NCBI RefSeq assembly: GCF_029194005.1
Contig: NZ_JARFVA010000003.1
Span: 62,001 to 126,000 of the forward strand
DNA: 64,000 nucleotides
Reading direction: 5' to 3'
DNA from: Flagellimonas okinawensis
GTDB taxonomy: Bacteria; Bacteroidota; Bacteroidia; Flavobacteriales; Flavobacteriaceae
The first letter of the stretch is position 1. Each line of letters begins with the position of its first letter. The position numbers and the translations under genes are program-made. The notes under the pieces were generated by a model. That model was not told the DNA's origin, did no database searches, and saw nothing but the letters and a program-made list of their open reading frames with translations. Positions 1-9,902 of this stretch are shown here, one piece after another.

Positions 1-750
1 AGGATCGATTCTATCATCATAGGAATCCACGGCAACTTTAGCCTTTTCACCAGGAATACGGACCGCCTTTTTAATGGTGATCAGTCCGTCGAACACTTCC
101 GGTATTTCTTGGAAGAACAATTGCTCCAAGAATTTCGGTGATGTCCTGGACATTATGATCGCTGGCTTGTTTCCTTTTAATTCAACACTTTCAATGATTC
201 CCCTAACGTTATCCCCTTTACGGAAGAAGTCGGATGGAATCTGCTTTTCTTTTGGGAGGATGATTTCGTTGCCCTCATCATCCAACAAGATTACCGCACG
301 ATGTCTGATATGATGAACCTCTGCCGTGTAGATCTCACCTTCCAAATCCTTGAACTGCTTGTAAATAGTCGTATTATCGTGTTCATGGATTTTGGAGATC
401 AAATTCTGGCGCAAGGCCAAAATCGCTCTTCTACCAAGATCGACCAACTTTACCTCTTCAGAAACGTCCTCACCTACCTCAAAATCCGGCTCTATCTTCC
501 TAGCTTCGGACAAGGAAATCTCCTCGTTAGGCTCCTCAACTTCACCATCTTCAACAACCACTCGGTTTCTCCATATTTCCAAATCCCCTTTGTCCGGGTT
601 AATGATAATATCAAAATTGTCGTCAGAACCAAATTTTTTCTTGAGCGCACTTCGGAACACTTCTTCCAAAATCGCCATAAGGGTCACCCTGTCAATAAAC
701 TTATCGTCCTTGAATTCCGAAAAGGATTCGATGAGCGCTAGGTTTTCCAT
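1..750 (-). CDS. nusA: Transcription termination/antitermination factor NusA (N-terminal 250 codons; gene runs off the left edge)
   Basis: NusA binds RNA polymerase and nascent RNA and modulates pausing, termination and antitermination. The visible protein begins MENLALIESFSEFKDDKF, which is the typical NusA N-terminal RNA-polymerase-binding domain, followed from about residue 130 by an S1 RNA-binding domain (LEGEIYTAEVHHIRHRAVI) and the start of the linker to the KH domains. The KH domains lie beyond position 1. The ATG at 748-750 follows the rimP stop by 12 bases, so the two genes form the usual rimP-nusA(-infB) operon, transcribed leftwards from the promoter upstream of rimP. The identification is firm; only the C-terminus cannot be seen. 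Confidence 0.95.
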   Translation of the reverse strand, partial: MENLALIESFSEFKDDKFIDRVTLMAILEEVFRSALKKKFGSDDNFDIIINPDKGDLEIWRNRVVVEDGEVEEPNEEISLSEARKIEPDFEVGEDVSEEVKLVDLGRRAILALRQNLISKIHEHDNTTIYKQFKDLEGEIYTAEVHHIRHRAVILLDDEGNEIILPKEKQIPSDFFRKGDNVRGIIESVELKGNKPAIIMSRTSPKFLEQLFFQEIPEVFDGLITIKKAVRIPGEKAKVAVDSYDDRIDP

Positions 751-762
751 TTTCTACTACAA

Positions 763-1224
763 TTAAAATTTTAATTTAACTTTTGCCTCTTGAATATCAG
801 AAAATGCGATTTCCTGCTTTTTCTGCACTGTAACTTTTCCTTTACCCACGGGTTTGGGCTCTCTAGCCTTCCACTCCAAGGTAATACTATTTGTCGAGGT
901 TTCGACCAATGTACCCTCCAATTCACCGGAGTTGGTCCTCACCTGTAATTTTCTTCCTATATTTTTATTGTACTGACGCGGTAATCGTAATGGGGATGTG
1001 GCTCCGGCAGAGGCAACTTCCAAAGAAAAATCCTCTTCCTCGCGATCAAGATTGTGCTCAATTGCACGGCTTATATCCATACAATCTTGCAGGCTTACCC
1101 CTTGATCTCCATCCAAAATAACCTTGATGCTGTTATCGCCACCTACGGTAAAATCCACAAGGAACAGGGAAGAATGCTCTTCCAAAGCCTTGTTCAACAA
1201 TGATTCCACTTCATCCTTAAACAT
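763..1224 (-). CDS. rimP: Ribosome maturation factor RimP
   Basis: RimP is a cytoplasmic factor needed for maturation of the 30S subunit. The 153-residue product has the two-part family layout: an N-terminal alpha/beta domain with the segment SLQDCMDISRAIEHNLD followed by DFSLEVASAGATSPL (family pattern EVSSPG.dRPL), and a C-terminal SH3-like barrel (GRKLQVRTNSGELEGTLVE). A longer reading frame is open to 1338, but the extra residues are Cys-rich, unlike RimP, and would lie across the promoter. The ATG at 1222-1224 gives the family length. It is the first gene of the rimP-nusA operon. Confidence 0.95.
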   Translation of the reverse strand: MFKDEVESLLNKALEEHSSLFLVDFTVGGDNSIKVILDGDQGVSLQDCMDISRAIEHNLDREEEDFSLEVASAGATSPLRLPRQYNKNIGRKLQVRTNSGELEGTLVETSTNSITLEWKAREPKPVGKGKVTVQKKQEIAFSDIQEAKVKLKF

Positions 1225-1242
1225 AAGAAACCAGCAATAAAA

Positions 1243-1263
1243 GAGGGGACTCAAGGTCCCCTC
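1243..1263 (-). promoter_or_regulatory. Hairpin in the rimP leader
   Basis: The arms GAGGGGAC and GTCCCCTC (8 bp, perfect) with a 5-base loop lie 18 bases upstream of the rimP start, inside the predicted transcript. No T-run follows it in the minus direction (the next bases are TTTTATTGC), so it could be a weak attenuator, an RNA stabiliser or a protein-binding site. The structure is seen directly; the function is unknown. Confidence 0.5.
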
Positions 1264-1292
1264 ATGAATACTTTTATATCCGTTCAGTGGTG

Positions 1293-1324
1293 CAAATATA
1301 CGACAAATTATATCGCTTGTGCAA
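1293..1324 (-). promoter_or_regulatory. Promoter of the rimP-nusA operon
   Basis: On the minus strand a TTG (1322-1324) is followed after 21 bases by TATATTTG (1293-1300), a perfect match to the Bacteroidota -7 box TAnnTTTG. The transcript would start near 1288 and have a leader of about 65 bases containing the hairpin at 1243-1263. Confidence 0.7.
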
Positions 1325-1507
1325 CCCCGGACGAACAAAAGTAATACGCCCCTTTCTATTTTTCAGCGGATTACCATTTTTCCTGTTTTAACAGTCAACT
1401 CCAAAGGATATATCCAAGGCCAACAGCCCTGCAATTTCACAGGCCGTGCATCATTCTAACAGTATTGTGAGGTTAACCTTGGTTTTACTGCCTTTCACAA
1501 CATTTAT

Positions 1508-1537
1508 TTTGAACAGGCCATGCCCCGACTAATTTTG
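1508..1537 (+). promoter_or_regulatory. Promoter of the secreted PA14/lectin gene
   Basis: TTTG (1508-1511), 18 bases, then TAATTTTG (1530-1537) matches the Bacteroidota -33/-7 consensus. Transcription would start near 1542, only about 17 bases before the first ATG at 1559. Confidence 0.6.
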
Positions 1538-1558
1538 CGGAAGAATCAATAATACCAC

Positions 1559-4500
1559 ATGGGCACAACCTCCCTCTTCAGCAAGAAGATGAACCATTTC
1601 CCCAAAGGCTGGATGCTGATCTTGGCATTTTTTCTTTTGGGAACATTCCTTTCATTTTCCCAAACCACAATATGGAGTGAAAACTTCAACTATACCAACA
1701 ATACGGCCAGTGGCACCGCTACGGGCCCCTCGAGGTCCTCATGGACACTTAGCAATTCAGGAAGACTCAATATACAGAACAATCAAATAGAGGGAACCAA
1801 CCTGGATTCAGAAAGCACATTTCTTATAGACCCTATCAATATATATGGATATACCTCGGTAAACTTCAGCATGGATGTGTCCTCGGTCGCAAATCGTATG
1901 GACCAGGGTCAGGATTATTTTATTGGTGAGTACAGAATAAATGGAACAGGCGGATGGACCCAGTTTGAAAATGCATCGGGTGACAGTCCCGGAGACCGCT
2001 TAGACCCTTCCTATACCGTCAATTTGCCCACATCGGGAGCCACATTGGAAATCAGGGTCAGGATGTACAACGACCAGAACAATGAAAGTTATTACATTGA
2101 TAATGTACAGGTAGTCGGTAATTTGGACCTATGTAACGGTGAAGTGGATTTTGAGTTTTATGACAGCTCCCCTTCAGGTAGCACAGTGGACAATATTCCC
2201 ACGGTCGGATATATTGGTTCGGGCACCTATACCAGTTTCAATGTGGATAACCTACAAAACCAAGAAGACCCCGGCGACACCGACAACTTCAGTATTCGGT
2301 ACTCAGGATACATTCAAGTTGACACCCAGGGGTCATATACTTTCTACACAACTTCGGACGATGGTTCCAAACTTTACATCGACGGCAATCAAATTGTTGA
2401 TAACGATGGAGCACACGGATCACAGGAACGGTCTGGAACAGTAACTTTGACCACTGGTTTGCATGACATCACAGTGCTGTTTTTTGAAAATGGTGGAGGC
2501 GAAAACCTATCTGTCTCCTATCAAGGCCCCTCCATTTCCAAACAGAACATTCCCTTTTCAAAATTGTACTCTACCTGTAGTGTAGGGTCGGCCGACCTTG
2601 ATGGGGACGGCGTAGATGATATTACGGATATTGATGATGACAACGACGGTATTTTGGATGTTGATGAATGCGCCGGATTAGGGGGCAACTTTGTCCAAAC
2701 GGCCACCAATCTTCAAAACTTTACCGATGCATCCAATGCCGAAGGCGACCCTGGCACAACATATGCATACAACTCAACTACCACATACCCAGGCCAGTCC
2801 ATCATATCCTTCCAATTTTCACAGGTAATCCCCATTGGCACCACCGTCAGCGTATTTTTGAGCGCAGACCCAGCGGTATCTGATTCGGATATGCAGATTC
2901 AATATGACAATGGAAACTGGTTGGCCAGCGCAAACGCCATTCCATCCGGCTCCATTACAGAGATCACCTTTAATGTAAGCCAGAGCAATTTTCAATCTTT
3001 TCGGGTTATGGCATATCAAATTGGTGCCCGGGTGCACGGAGCCAGTTATGGAGGCACTGTTGATTGCACAACTGTGGATACGGATGGAGATGGCATCCCC
3101 AACTATCAAGATTTGGACAGTGACGGGGATGGGATACCCGATAATGTGGAAGCACAGACTTCATTGGGTTATATAGCACCTTCGGGAATAGATGCCAACA
3201 ACAATGGACTTGATGACGCCTATGAGGGAGGTGGTCTGACCGCTGTCGACACTGATGGCGACGGCACTCCTGATTTTATGGATGCCGACAGTGATAATGA
3301 CGGAACTCCGGACACAACTGAAGCCGCCCTTACCCTTTCAGGCTCCGATAGCGATAACGATGGACTGGACAATACTATGGACACCACTACAGGTTATGAC
3401 GACCCAGGAGGAACCATTGATAATCCAATGAATACGAATGGTGGATCTTTGATGCTTCCAGATTCGGATGGGGATGCAGCATCGGGTGGAGATTTGGACT
3501 TCAGGGATGATACGGTTAACGATTCAAATCCGCCTTCCATTACAGCGACTGGGGACCAGATTTTTTGCCCAGGAGAGACAATCTCTGTTGTTGAAAGTGT
3601 ATCCATAACAGATTCGGACAGCAGTACTTTGGATGCGGTATACATACAAGTAACCTCCAATTATGATGTTTCCGGTGATGTGCTTAGCCTAACAGGTACA
3701 CACGCCAACATTACGGCCAGCTGGGACACGTCCGAAGGTAGATTATTATTGGAAGGGCCAGCAACCTTGGCAGAGTTTGAAGCCGCTATTAGTGATGTGG
3801 TTTTCCAAACAACGGCAACGGTTAGTTCAGGTGATACCCGTACTTTTTCCATTGTTATGAACGAGGCCAATTATTTGGAATCGACAGGACACTATTATGA
3901 ATACGTCCCTTCTCTGGGAATAACATGGACAGCGGCCAGAGATGCAGCTGCCCTACGCACATTTTATGGCCTACAGGGATATTTGGCCACCATTTCCATT
4001 CAGGACGAATCCGATCTTTTGGGGTCGCAAGCTCCCGGTGCCGGGTGGATCGGTGCCAGCGATGCTGCTACCGAAGGAGACTGGTACTGGGTGACAGGAC
4101 CAGAGGCGGGCACCCTGTTTTGGCGAGGAACCGCCGGCGGAACCGCTTTCGCCTATGAATTTTGGAACTCAGGGGAACCCAACCAATCAGGAGACGAAGA
4201 TTATGCACATATTACAGCACCTGGTGTAGGGCTACCCGGGTCATGGAACGACCTTTCGAACACGGGAGCCGCAAGTGGCGATTATCAACCAAAAGGATAT
4301 CTAGTGGAATACGGGGGCATGCCCGGCGACCCTCCGTATCCGGATTTGGCGGCCACTACCACGATCACAGTGGAAACAACCGCTCCCACTGCAACTGCAC
4401 CTGCACCTATTTCAGTGAATTGTTCGGCCGACATCCCTTCACCGGATGTGAATGTAATTACAGATGAAGCAGACAATTGTGACCCTTCACCAACGGTAAC

Positions 4501-4963
4501 CTTTATAAGCGATGTAAGCGATGGGGGCAGCAACCCGGAAATTATTACCCGTACGTATAGGGTTAGCGATGCGGCGGGAAACAGCTTGGATGTGGAACAG
4601 ACCATTACGGTAGCACCCTTCGCAATCACAACTCAACCTGTTGACCAAACCGTTGTGGTGGGCAACAATGGAAGCTTTACAATCTCAGCAACGAATGTCG
4701 ACACCTATCAATGGGAAGTCAGTACGGACGGTGGAAGTAATTTTGTTCCCCTTGCTGACGGTAGCGAATACTCAGGAACATCCAGTTCCACATTAACGGT
4801 TACAGCACCCGATTCATCAAAAAATGGATATATATACCGAGTACAGGTCTCCAATTCAGCAGCTAGTTGTAGTCCTCTTGTCTCCGACCAAGCTACATTG
4901 ACCATGAAAGCCGGCAGGGTAATCACCAACAGGGGAGTAACCTACCGAGTAAATAAAAATTAA
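1559..4963 (+). CDS. Large secreted multidomain protein: PA14, thrombospondin type 3 repeats, C-type lectin, HYR-like and Ig-like domains
   Basis: This 1134-residue protein has a signal peptide (hydrophobic run about 18-34, likely cut after SFSQ). Domains in order: a jelly-roll-like N-terminal domain (36-190); PA14 (about 195-337, [17 protein letters not shown]); Ca-binding DxDGDG repeats (about 345-370 and 505-605); a cadherin-like stretch; a C-type lectin domain (about 775-918) with WIGASD, the Ca/sugar motif EPN and WND; an HYR-like domain (about 943-1020); and an Ig-like domain ending in [11 protein letters not shown]. In animal lectins EPN goes with mannose-type sugars, so a glycan-binding surface or adhesion role is inferred. 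The last residues resemble a terminal beta-strand, but a standard type IX secretion C-terminal domain is not obvious. Another possible start is the ATG at 1589. The gene stands alone. Confidence 0.85.
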   Translation: MGTTSLFSKKMNHFPKGWMLILAFFLLGTFLSFSQTTIWSENFNYTNNTASGTATGPSRSSWTLSNSGRLNIQNNQIEGTNLDSESTFLIDPINIYGYTSVNFSMDVSSVANRMDQGQDYFIGEYRINGTGGWTQFENASGDSPGDRLDPSYTVNLPTSGATLEIRVRMYNDQNNESYYIDNVQVVGNLDLCNGEVDFEFYDSSPSGSTVDNIPTVGYIGSGTYTSFNVDNLQNQEDPGDTDNFSIRYSGYIQVDTQGSYTFYTTSDDGSKLYIDGNQIVDNDGAHGSQERSGTVTLTTGLHDITVLFFENGGGENLSVSYQGPSISKQNIPFSKLYSTCSVGSADLDGDGVDDITDIDDDNDGILDVDECAGLGGNFVQTATNLQNFTDASNAEGDPGTTYAYNSTTTYPGQSIISFQFSQVIPIGTTVSVFLSADPAVSDSDMQIQYDNGNWLASANAIPSGSITEITFNVSQSNFQSFRVMAYQIGARVHGASYGGTVDCTTVDTDGDGIPNYQDLDSDGDGIPDNVEAQTSLGYIAPSGIDANNNGLDDAYEGGGLTAVDTDGDGTPDFMDADSDNDGTPDTTEAALTLSGSDSDNDGLDNTMDTTTGYDDPGGTIDNPMNTNGGSLMLPDSDGDAASGGDLDFRDDTVNDSNPPSITATGDQIFCPGETISVVESVSITDSDSSTLDAVYIQVTSNYDVSGDVLSLTGTHANITASWDTSEGRLLLEGPATLAEFEAAISDVVFQTTATVSSGDTRTFSIVMNEANYLESTGHYYEYVPSLGITWTAARDAAALRTFYGLQGYLATISIQDESDLLGSQAPGAGWIGASDAATEGDWYWVTGPEAGTLFWRGTAGGTAFAYEFWNSGEPNQSGDEDYAHITAPGVGLPGSWNDLSNTGAASGDYQPKGYLVEYGGMPGDPPYPDLAATTTITVETTAPTATAPAPISVNCSADIPSPDVNVITDEADNCDPSPTVTFISDVSDGGSNPEIITRTYRVSDAAGNSLDVEQTITVAPFAITTQPVDQTVVVGNNGSFTISATNVDTYQWEVSTDGGSNFVPLADGSEYSGTSSSTLTVTAPDSSKNGYIYRVQVSNSAASCSPLVSDQATLTMKAGRVITNRGVTYRVNKN

Positions 4964-4990
4964 CGGGATATCTTTCGAAGAACAGGCCGA

Positions 4991-6907
4991 TCAAGCCTGT
5001 TTTTCGAAAGAACCTACCATTTGTTCTTTGAACAAATCTTCTATTTCTTTCAATATTTCGGGATCATCGATGGTGGATGGCACAGCAAATTCCTTACCAT
5101 CTGCAATGGCCCGTATAACCTTGCGCAATATTTTCCCCGATCGGGTCTTTGGCAAGCGGTCGGCAACCAATACTTTTTTCAATGAGGCCACAGGACCTAT
5201 CTCCTTTCGGACATCGGCTACCACTTCCGACTGCAACTGAAAGCTCTCAATGGTCGCTCCAGTTTTTAGGACGGTAATAGCCAAAGGTATCTGTCCCTTT
5301 AGATCATCTTCGATGCCCACCACACAACATTCGGCCACATCGGGATGCTTAGCGACCACCTCTTCCATTTCTGCCGTAGACAAACGATGGCCCGCAACGT
5401 TTATAATGTCATCCACCCTACCGGTGATGAACACATAACCATCTGGATCGATATAACCTCCATCGCCTGAAAAATAATAGCCATCGAACTTGGTCAGATA
5501 ACCCTTCACAAATCTTTCGGTATCTCCCCAAAGATTGGGCAAAGTTCCGGGAGGCAAGGGCAATTTTATAGCCACATAGCCTTCTTCGCCCGGATCGGAT
5601 TGACTTCCATCTTCACGAAGTATCTGCACATCATATCCACAAACGGGTTTGGTAGCGGAACCTGGCTTGACATCGAATTGCTCCTCAAAACCCATCATAT
5701 TGGCAACGATAGGCCACCCTGTTTCCGTCTGCCACCAATGATCGATTACAGGTACGTTGAGTTTTTCACCTGCCCAGTTCAAGGTCGACACATCACATCG
5801 CTCCCCTGCCAGGAACAGATATCGAAGCCCGCTCATATCGAATTGCTTTATAAATTCCCCTTTGGGATCCTCTTTTTTTATTGCCCGGATGGCGGTTGGA
5901 GCGGTAAACATCACTTTTACCTCATGATCGCTTATCACACGCCAAAAAGTGGAGGCATCGGGGGTTCGGACCGGTTTTCCTTCAAAAAGGACCGTTGTGC
6001 AGCCATAGATCAATGGTGCGTATACGATATAACTGTGCCCTACGACCCATCCCACATCGCTTGCGGCCCAAAACACCTCACGGGGATTGACTCCGTAAAT
6101 ATGTTTCATACTATAATGCATGGCCACGGCATGGCCTCCATTGTCACGTATAATGCCCTTGGGTTTCCCTGTGGTTCCGGAAGTGTACAGAATATACAGT
6201 GGATCGGTGGCATCTACCTCAATGCACCTAACAGGATCGGCAATTTTCATTAGGGTAGCGTAATCAATATCATTTTCACCGTCTGGACGTGCAGCCCCTA
6301 ACCTTCTGTTATAGACAATCACATTCTCGGGAGAATGTGCCGCCATTTTTATGGCCTCGTCCACCATAGGTTTATATGGAATAATACGATCGACCTCTAT
6401 ACCCGAAGTGGCGGTTATGATCAACTTGGGTTTTGCATCATCTATCCGAATGGCGAGTTCATGAGGGGCGAAGCCTCCAAAAACCACGGAATGTACGGCA
6501 CCCAGTCGAGCACAGGCCAGCATGGAGACAACGGCTTGGGGAATCATGGGCATATAAATAATGACGGTATCACCCTTTTCCACTCCCAAACGCTTCATAC
6601 CCCCTGCCAAGCGGCTGACCCTATCACGTAGTTCCAAATAGGTAAATTTCTCAATCGTTTGCGTAACAGGAGAATCATAAATCAATGCAGTATCGTTGCC
6701 CCGTCCATTCTCGATATGGGCATCCAAGGCCAAATAAGAGGTATTGAGTTTCCCGCCCTTGAACCAACGGTAAAAGCCCTCAGCATCCTTTGTCAGTGCT
6801 CTTTGCGGCTTTTGGAACCAATTGATATGGGCTGCCTGTTCCATCCAGAAGTTGTCAGGGTCCTTGATGGAGCGATTGAATTCCTGTGCATAGTTAATCT
6901 TCGCCAT
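4991..6907 (-). CDS. prpE: Propionyl-CoA synthetase / short-chain acyl-CoA ligase (PrpE type)
   Basis: This enzyme activates propionate (or acetate) with ATP and CoA to the acyl-CoA and AMP. The 638-residue protein belongs to the AMP-forming ANL family: YTSGTTGKPKG (P-loop, about residue 240), GWVVGHSYIVYAPL, WWQTETGWP, the hinge region YFSGDGGYIDPDGY, and the C-terminal KTRSGKILRK with the catalytic, acetylatable Lys. VFGGFAPHELAIRIDDAKP and the start FNRSIKDPDNFW resemble PrpE more than acetyl-CoA synthetase. Length and both ends fit the family. The gene is alone between converging and diverging neighbours. Confidence 0.9.
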   Translation of the reverse strand: MAKINYAQEFNRSIKDPDNFWMEQAAHINWFQKPQRALTKDAEGFYRWFKGGKLNTSYLALDAHIENGRGNDTALIYDSPVTQTIEKFTYLELRDRVSRLAGGMKRLGVEKGDTVIIYMPMIPQAVVSMLACARLGAVHSVVFGGFAPHELAIRIDDAKPKLIITATSGIEVDRIIPYKPMVDEAIKMAAHSPENVIVYNRRLGAARPDGENDIDYATLMKIADPVRCIEVDATDPLYILYTSGTTGKPKGIIRDNGGHAVAMHYSMKHIYGVNPREVFWAASDVGWVVGHSYIVYAPLIYGCTTVLFEGKPVRTPDASTFWRVISDHEVKVMFTAPTAIRAIKKEDPKGEFIKQFDMSGLRYLFLAGERCDVSTLNWAGEKLNVPVIDHWWQTETGWPIVANMMGFEEQFDVKPGSATKPVCGYDVQILREDGSQSDPGEEGYVAIKLPLPPGTLPNLWGDTERFVKGYLTKFDGYYFSGDGGYIDPDGYVFITGRVDDIINVAGHRLSTAEMEEVVAKHPDVAECCVVGIEDDLKGQIPLAITVLKTGATIESFQLQSEVVADVRKEIGPVASLKKVLVADRLPKTRSGKILRKVIRAIADGKEFAVPSTIDDPEILKEIEDLFKEQMVGSFEKQA

Positions 6908-7148
6908 CGTTATGTAGTTTGAATAGTTTATTTGTGCATGTTTGATTGTAATAGTTCAGACATCAACATTTTCAAGCGACTGGAAATGAAACTTTTGAAC
7001 CTACAACTCGTCTAAAGTAGTGATTTATCCAAATGACCTATTGAATTATGTCGCTAAATTGATATATCTCACCTGCCTTATCATCATCCCCACAAAGTTT
7101 TGATATCCGAGCATTAGGTTAATTCCATTTTCACGCTACCTTTACCCC

Positions 7149-8243
7149 ATGGCCCTATTTTCGAATCCAAGGTTTCGTTACCAACTAAAGCGTATTTTAC
7201 CCTTTGGCATTATTTGGCTGGTATTGAGCTGGTTTGTCTTGCTCATTGAGTCCATGGCAATGGGTTACGAAAACCAACGTCCAGAAACGGACATAACGGT
7301 AACTTGGAACATTTTTCTGTTCGCCTCACTTGCTGTTTTCTTGGTAGGACTGGCTATGGGGGCCGTGGAAATACTCTGGTTGGGCAAACTGTTCAAGCAC
7401 AAACCTTTCTGGCAAAAAATCCTGTACAAGATGGGGTTTTATCTCTTGTTCATGTTGCTCATCAATCTCATCACCTTCCCGATTGCGGCAAGCATTGAGT
7501 TGCGTACATCCATTACGGACGAACAAGTCTGGCACAAGTTCTCCAATTATATTATAAGTTCAACTTTTTTGAGCACTATGGTCTCCTTGTGCTTTAGCAT
7601 ACTGGTTTCCCTGCTCTATTCAGGCATAAGTGAACATCTCGGGCACAATGTATTGCTCAACTTTTTTTCCGGCAAATATCATCGACCCAAAGAGGAATCG
7701 CGCATTTTTATGTTTTTGGATATGAAATCCTCGACCTCATTCGCCGAAGAATTGGGCCATAAAACTTATTTCCGGTTCTTGAGTAACTATTACAATGAAC
7801 TGTCCGATGCCATTGTTCAGTATCAAGGGGAGGTCTACCAATATGTTGGGGATGAAATCGTGGTTACCTGGAAAAAGGATGAAGGTATCCAAAACCACAA
7901 TTGCCTTCAATGCTTCTATGCCATGAAACAAAGTTTACTCAACAAATCTTCCTATTTTAAAAAGACCTATGGTGTTGTTCCCACTTTCAGGGCCGGGGTA
8001 CATTTGGGCCAAGTGACCACAGGGGAAATCGGAGCCCTGAAAAAGGAGATCTTTTTTACAGGGGACGTCTTGAATGTTACGGCCCGAATCCAAAAGCTCT
8101 GCAAACCCATGGGCCAGGAAATCATTGTTTCCGAAGAATTGGCCCAACAATTGGAAAAAGAGGGAATCCGTTTCGAATCCCTTGGAAATATGGAATTGGA
8201 GGGACGAAAAAAATCGGCAGGATTGTTTGCTCCAAAAGTATGA
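7149..8243 (+). CDS. Membrane-anchored class III adenylate/guanylate cyclase
   Basis: Residues 1-180 hold four hydrophobic segments (about 14-34, 50-75, 90-115, 135-160), and residues about 185-360 form a class III nucleotidyl cyclase domain. Metal-binding aspartates D191 (FLDMKSST) and D235 (YVGDEIVVTW), D306 of TGDVLN (the adenine-type purine contact), and the transition-state pair N309/R313 (NVTARI) are present. The position usually held by the purine-selecting Lys is Gln231 (YQYVGD), so cAMP is likely but not certain as the product. A TACCTTTA box at 7137-7144 ends only 4 bases before the ATG, which suggests a nearly leaderless transcript. Signal and partner are unknown. Confidence 0.85.
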   Translation: MALFSNPRFRYQLKRILPFGIIWLVLSWFVLLIESMAMGYENQRPETDITVTWNIFLFASLAVFLVGLAMGAVEILWLGKLFKHKPFWQKILYKMGFYLLFMLLINLITFPIAASIELRTSITDEQVWHKFSNYIISSTFLSTMVSLCFSILVSLLYSGISEHLGHNVLLNFFSGKYHRPKEESRIFMFLDMKSSTSFAEELGHKTYFRFLSNYYNELSDAIVQYQGEVYQYVGDEIVVTWKKDEGIQNHNCLQCFYAMKQSLLNKSSYFKKTYGVVPTFRAGVHLGQVTTGEIGALKKEIFFTGDVLNVTARIQKLCKPMGQEIIVSEELAQQLEKEGIRFESLGNMELEGRKKSAGLFAPKV

Positions 8244-8257
8244 CCGGCAAACTCAAA

Positions 8258-9769
8258 TTAATCTTTCGATAGAAAGCGGAATTCCTCCAAATATTTAGTT
8301 TCCGAATCTATTGCATTGGTTTCAAAGGTCAAAAGCTTGCCGTCTTCCTCTTTGTAACGGCTCCATTTTGGCAGGCCCTTACCATTTGGATCTCCCGTTT
8401 TGGCAAAATTAACCCAATAGGCAGACATTACGTTCTCCAGCTCGCGTTCCTCAGATTTCCATGGCCGCTTCCATTGATCGAGCGTATGTAGGGCAAATGG
8501 CACTTCAGAAGTGTGGAATGCCCCATAATTGGGAAAACCAGGTTTATCCGTGGGTACATGTGTGAATTCATATAGCCAAACTTCCTTTTCCATGTATTTT
8601 GCGAGTAGATAGGATGGTTGAGCTGCAAAGCTCAACAAGTTCATTTTTTGTTGTGATCGAAGTGCTGACTCATCCGTTTGAGCGGGGAACAATTCTAAAA
8701 ATTCATCCGACCGTTCGCCAAATTGCCTTTCCGCCATGTTTTTGAAACTCTCCTGCGTTACCTCACCTGTGGGCAATAGGGCCGAATCCCCGGTAACCCA
8801 CCCCGTTAGAACCTTCACTTGGTTATGATTACCATTTTTAAAATGTTGCATTAAATCCTTGGGCAAAAAATAATCATCGAGCACTACCCCGAATCTGCCC
8901 AATTCCGGATCATTGCTCAACTCCTGTAATTTGGAAGCGGGCATTTCCCTTAATTCAGCTAGGGAAGATGCATTTGCAGATTGCATAAATCTGACTCCCT
9001 GTGATTCCGCAGCAGACAGATCCTGCATTAAACGACCACCCAAAATCCCACCGCTCTGACATATGGCCTTGTTAAAATAACCGCTAGCCAAAGGTGATGC
9101 AATTTGTGCATTGACACTAAAGGACCCTGCGGATTGACCAGCTATGGTCACATTGTTGGGATCTCCCCCGAACGCGGCTATATTATCCTTTATCCATTTC
9201 AATCCTTGCAACTGGTCCATAAATCCATAGTTGCCCGAAGCGTTCTCACCCGACTCTTGGCTCAACTCAGGATGTGCCATAAACCCGAACACCCCTACCC
9301 TGTAGTTCAAACTCACGAAGACAACACCCTGCTCCGCCATTTGAACACCATCATAGATATCGCAATTGGCACTACCTGAACTCAAACCCCCTCCGTAAAT
9401 CCAGACAAAAACAGGCAACGGTTCATCATTGTCCTTTTCTGGGGCCCAAACATTCAAATACAGACAATCCTCACTCAATGGTTCCGGTTTGGCAATAAAT
9501 TCCTCTGTCCAGCACAAAAAGGGTTCAGGTGTGTTTTGGATAGGGCTTGGTCCAAAATCCTTACATTCCTTAATCCCCTTCCAATCCATAACAGGCTGTG
9601 GTGCCTTCCAACGGAGTTCCCCCAATGGAGGAGCTGCAAAGGGAATACCTTTAAAGATCCGGATACCATTTTGAGCATATCCCTCAACCTTTCCATTTTG
9701 GGTATCTACAATGGTCTGCGCATACCCCACTGAGGATGCCATTAAAAAAAGAAGTATCAATTTTTTCAT
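8258..9769 (-). CDS. Secreted type B carboxylesterase
   Basis: This alpha/beta-hydrolase of the carboxylesterase/lipase B family probably hydrolyses carboxylic esters outside the cytoplasm. The chosen ATG (9767-9769) starts a signal peptide, MKKLILLFLMASSVGYAQ. The protein (503 residues) has SEDCLYLNVWAP, the nucleophile elbow GQSAGS, the upstream FGGDPNNVTIAG and a likely catalytic His in FHTSEVPFAL. A longer frame to 9901 would put 44 non-signal-like residues in front, so it was not used. TATACTTG at 9774-9781 (minus) lies 4 bases from the ATG. The natural substrate cannot be told. Confidence 0.9.
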   Translation of the reverse strand: MKKLILLFLMASSVGYAQTIVDTQNGKVEGYAQNGIRIFKGIPFAAPPLGELRWKAPQPVMDWKGIKECKDFGPSPIQNTPEPFLCWTEEFIAKPEPLSEDCLYLNVWAPEKDNDEPLPVFVWIYGGGLSSGSANCDIYDGVQMAEQGVVFVSLNYRVGVFGFMAHPELSQESGENASGNYGFMDQLQGLKWIKDNIAAFGGDPNNVTIAGQSAGSFSVNAQIASPLASGYFNKAICQSGGILGGRLMQDLSAAESQGVRFMQSANASSLAELREMPASKLQELSNDPELGRFGVVLDDYFLPKDLMQHFKNGNHNQVKVLTGWVTGDSALLPTGEVTQESFKNMAERQFGERSDEFLELFPAQTDESALRSQQKMNLLSFAAQPSYLLAKYMEKEVWLYEFTHVPTDKPGFPNYGAFHTSEVPFALHTLDQWKRPWKSEERELENVMSAYWVNFAKTGDPNGKGLPKWSRYKEEDGKLLTFETNAIDSETKYLEEFRFLSKD

Positions 9770-9902
9770 CGGGCAAGTATATCGTTTAGTTGTTTTCAGT
9801 TGTGCTTGATAGTGGAAAAGATAAGGCTTTTTAAAAATCTGGGTTTGCATCAAAAAATATTTTAAAAACCTGTTGAAATATAACATACTTTCGGAGCTCA
9901 AA

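Larger units (their letters stand above)
1225..1558. other. Divergent intergenic region between rimP and the secreted lectin gene
   Basis: This 334-base gap holds the rimP leader hairpin and promoter on its left and a rightward promoter at 1508-1537 on its right. Between about 1330 and 1500 no credible reading frame, repeat or structured RNA is seen. Confidence 0.6.

Noticed and set aside
301..766. Two rightward open frames opposite nusA
   Set aside because: They lie antisense to a clearly recognisable NusA and show no domain or signal features.
1225..1338. N-terminal extension of rimP to 1338
   Set aside because: It would run through the promoter and leader hairpin and is unlike any RimP N-terminus.
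3060..3380. Runs of GATGGNGA-like units as a DNA tandem repeat
   Set aside because: They are the codons of Ca-binding DxDGDG protein repeats, not a separate DNA element.
5600..6253. A 217-codon open frame on the plus strand
   Set aside because: It is antisense to the propionyl-CoA synthetase gene, whose motifs are intact; the Cys/His-rich product is a frame shadow.
9770..9901. 44-residue N-terminal extension of the carboxylesterase
   Set aside because: It would bury the signal peptide and overlap the upstream region of the divergent YkgJ-type gene.
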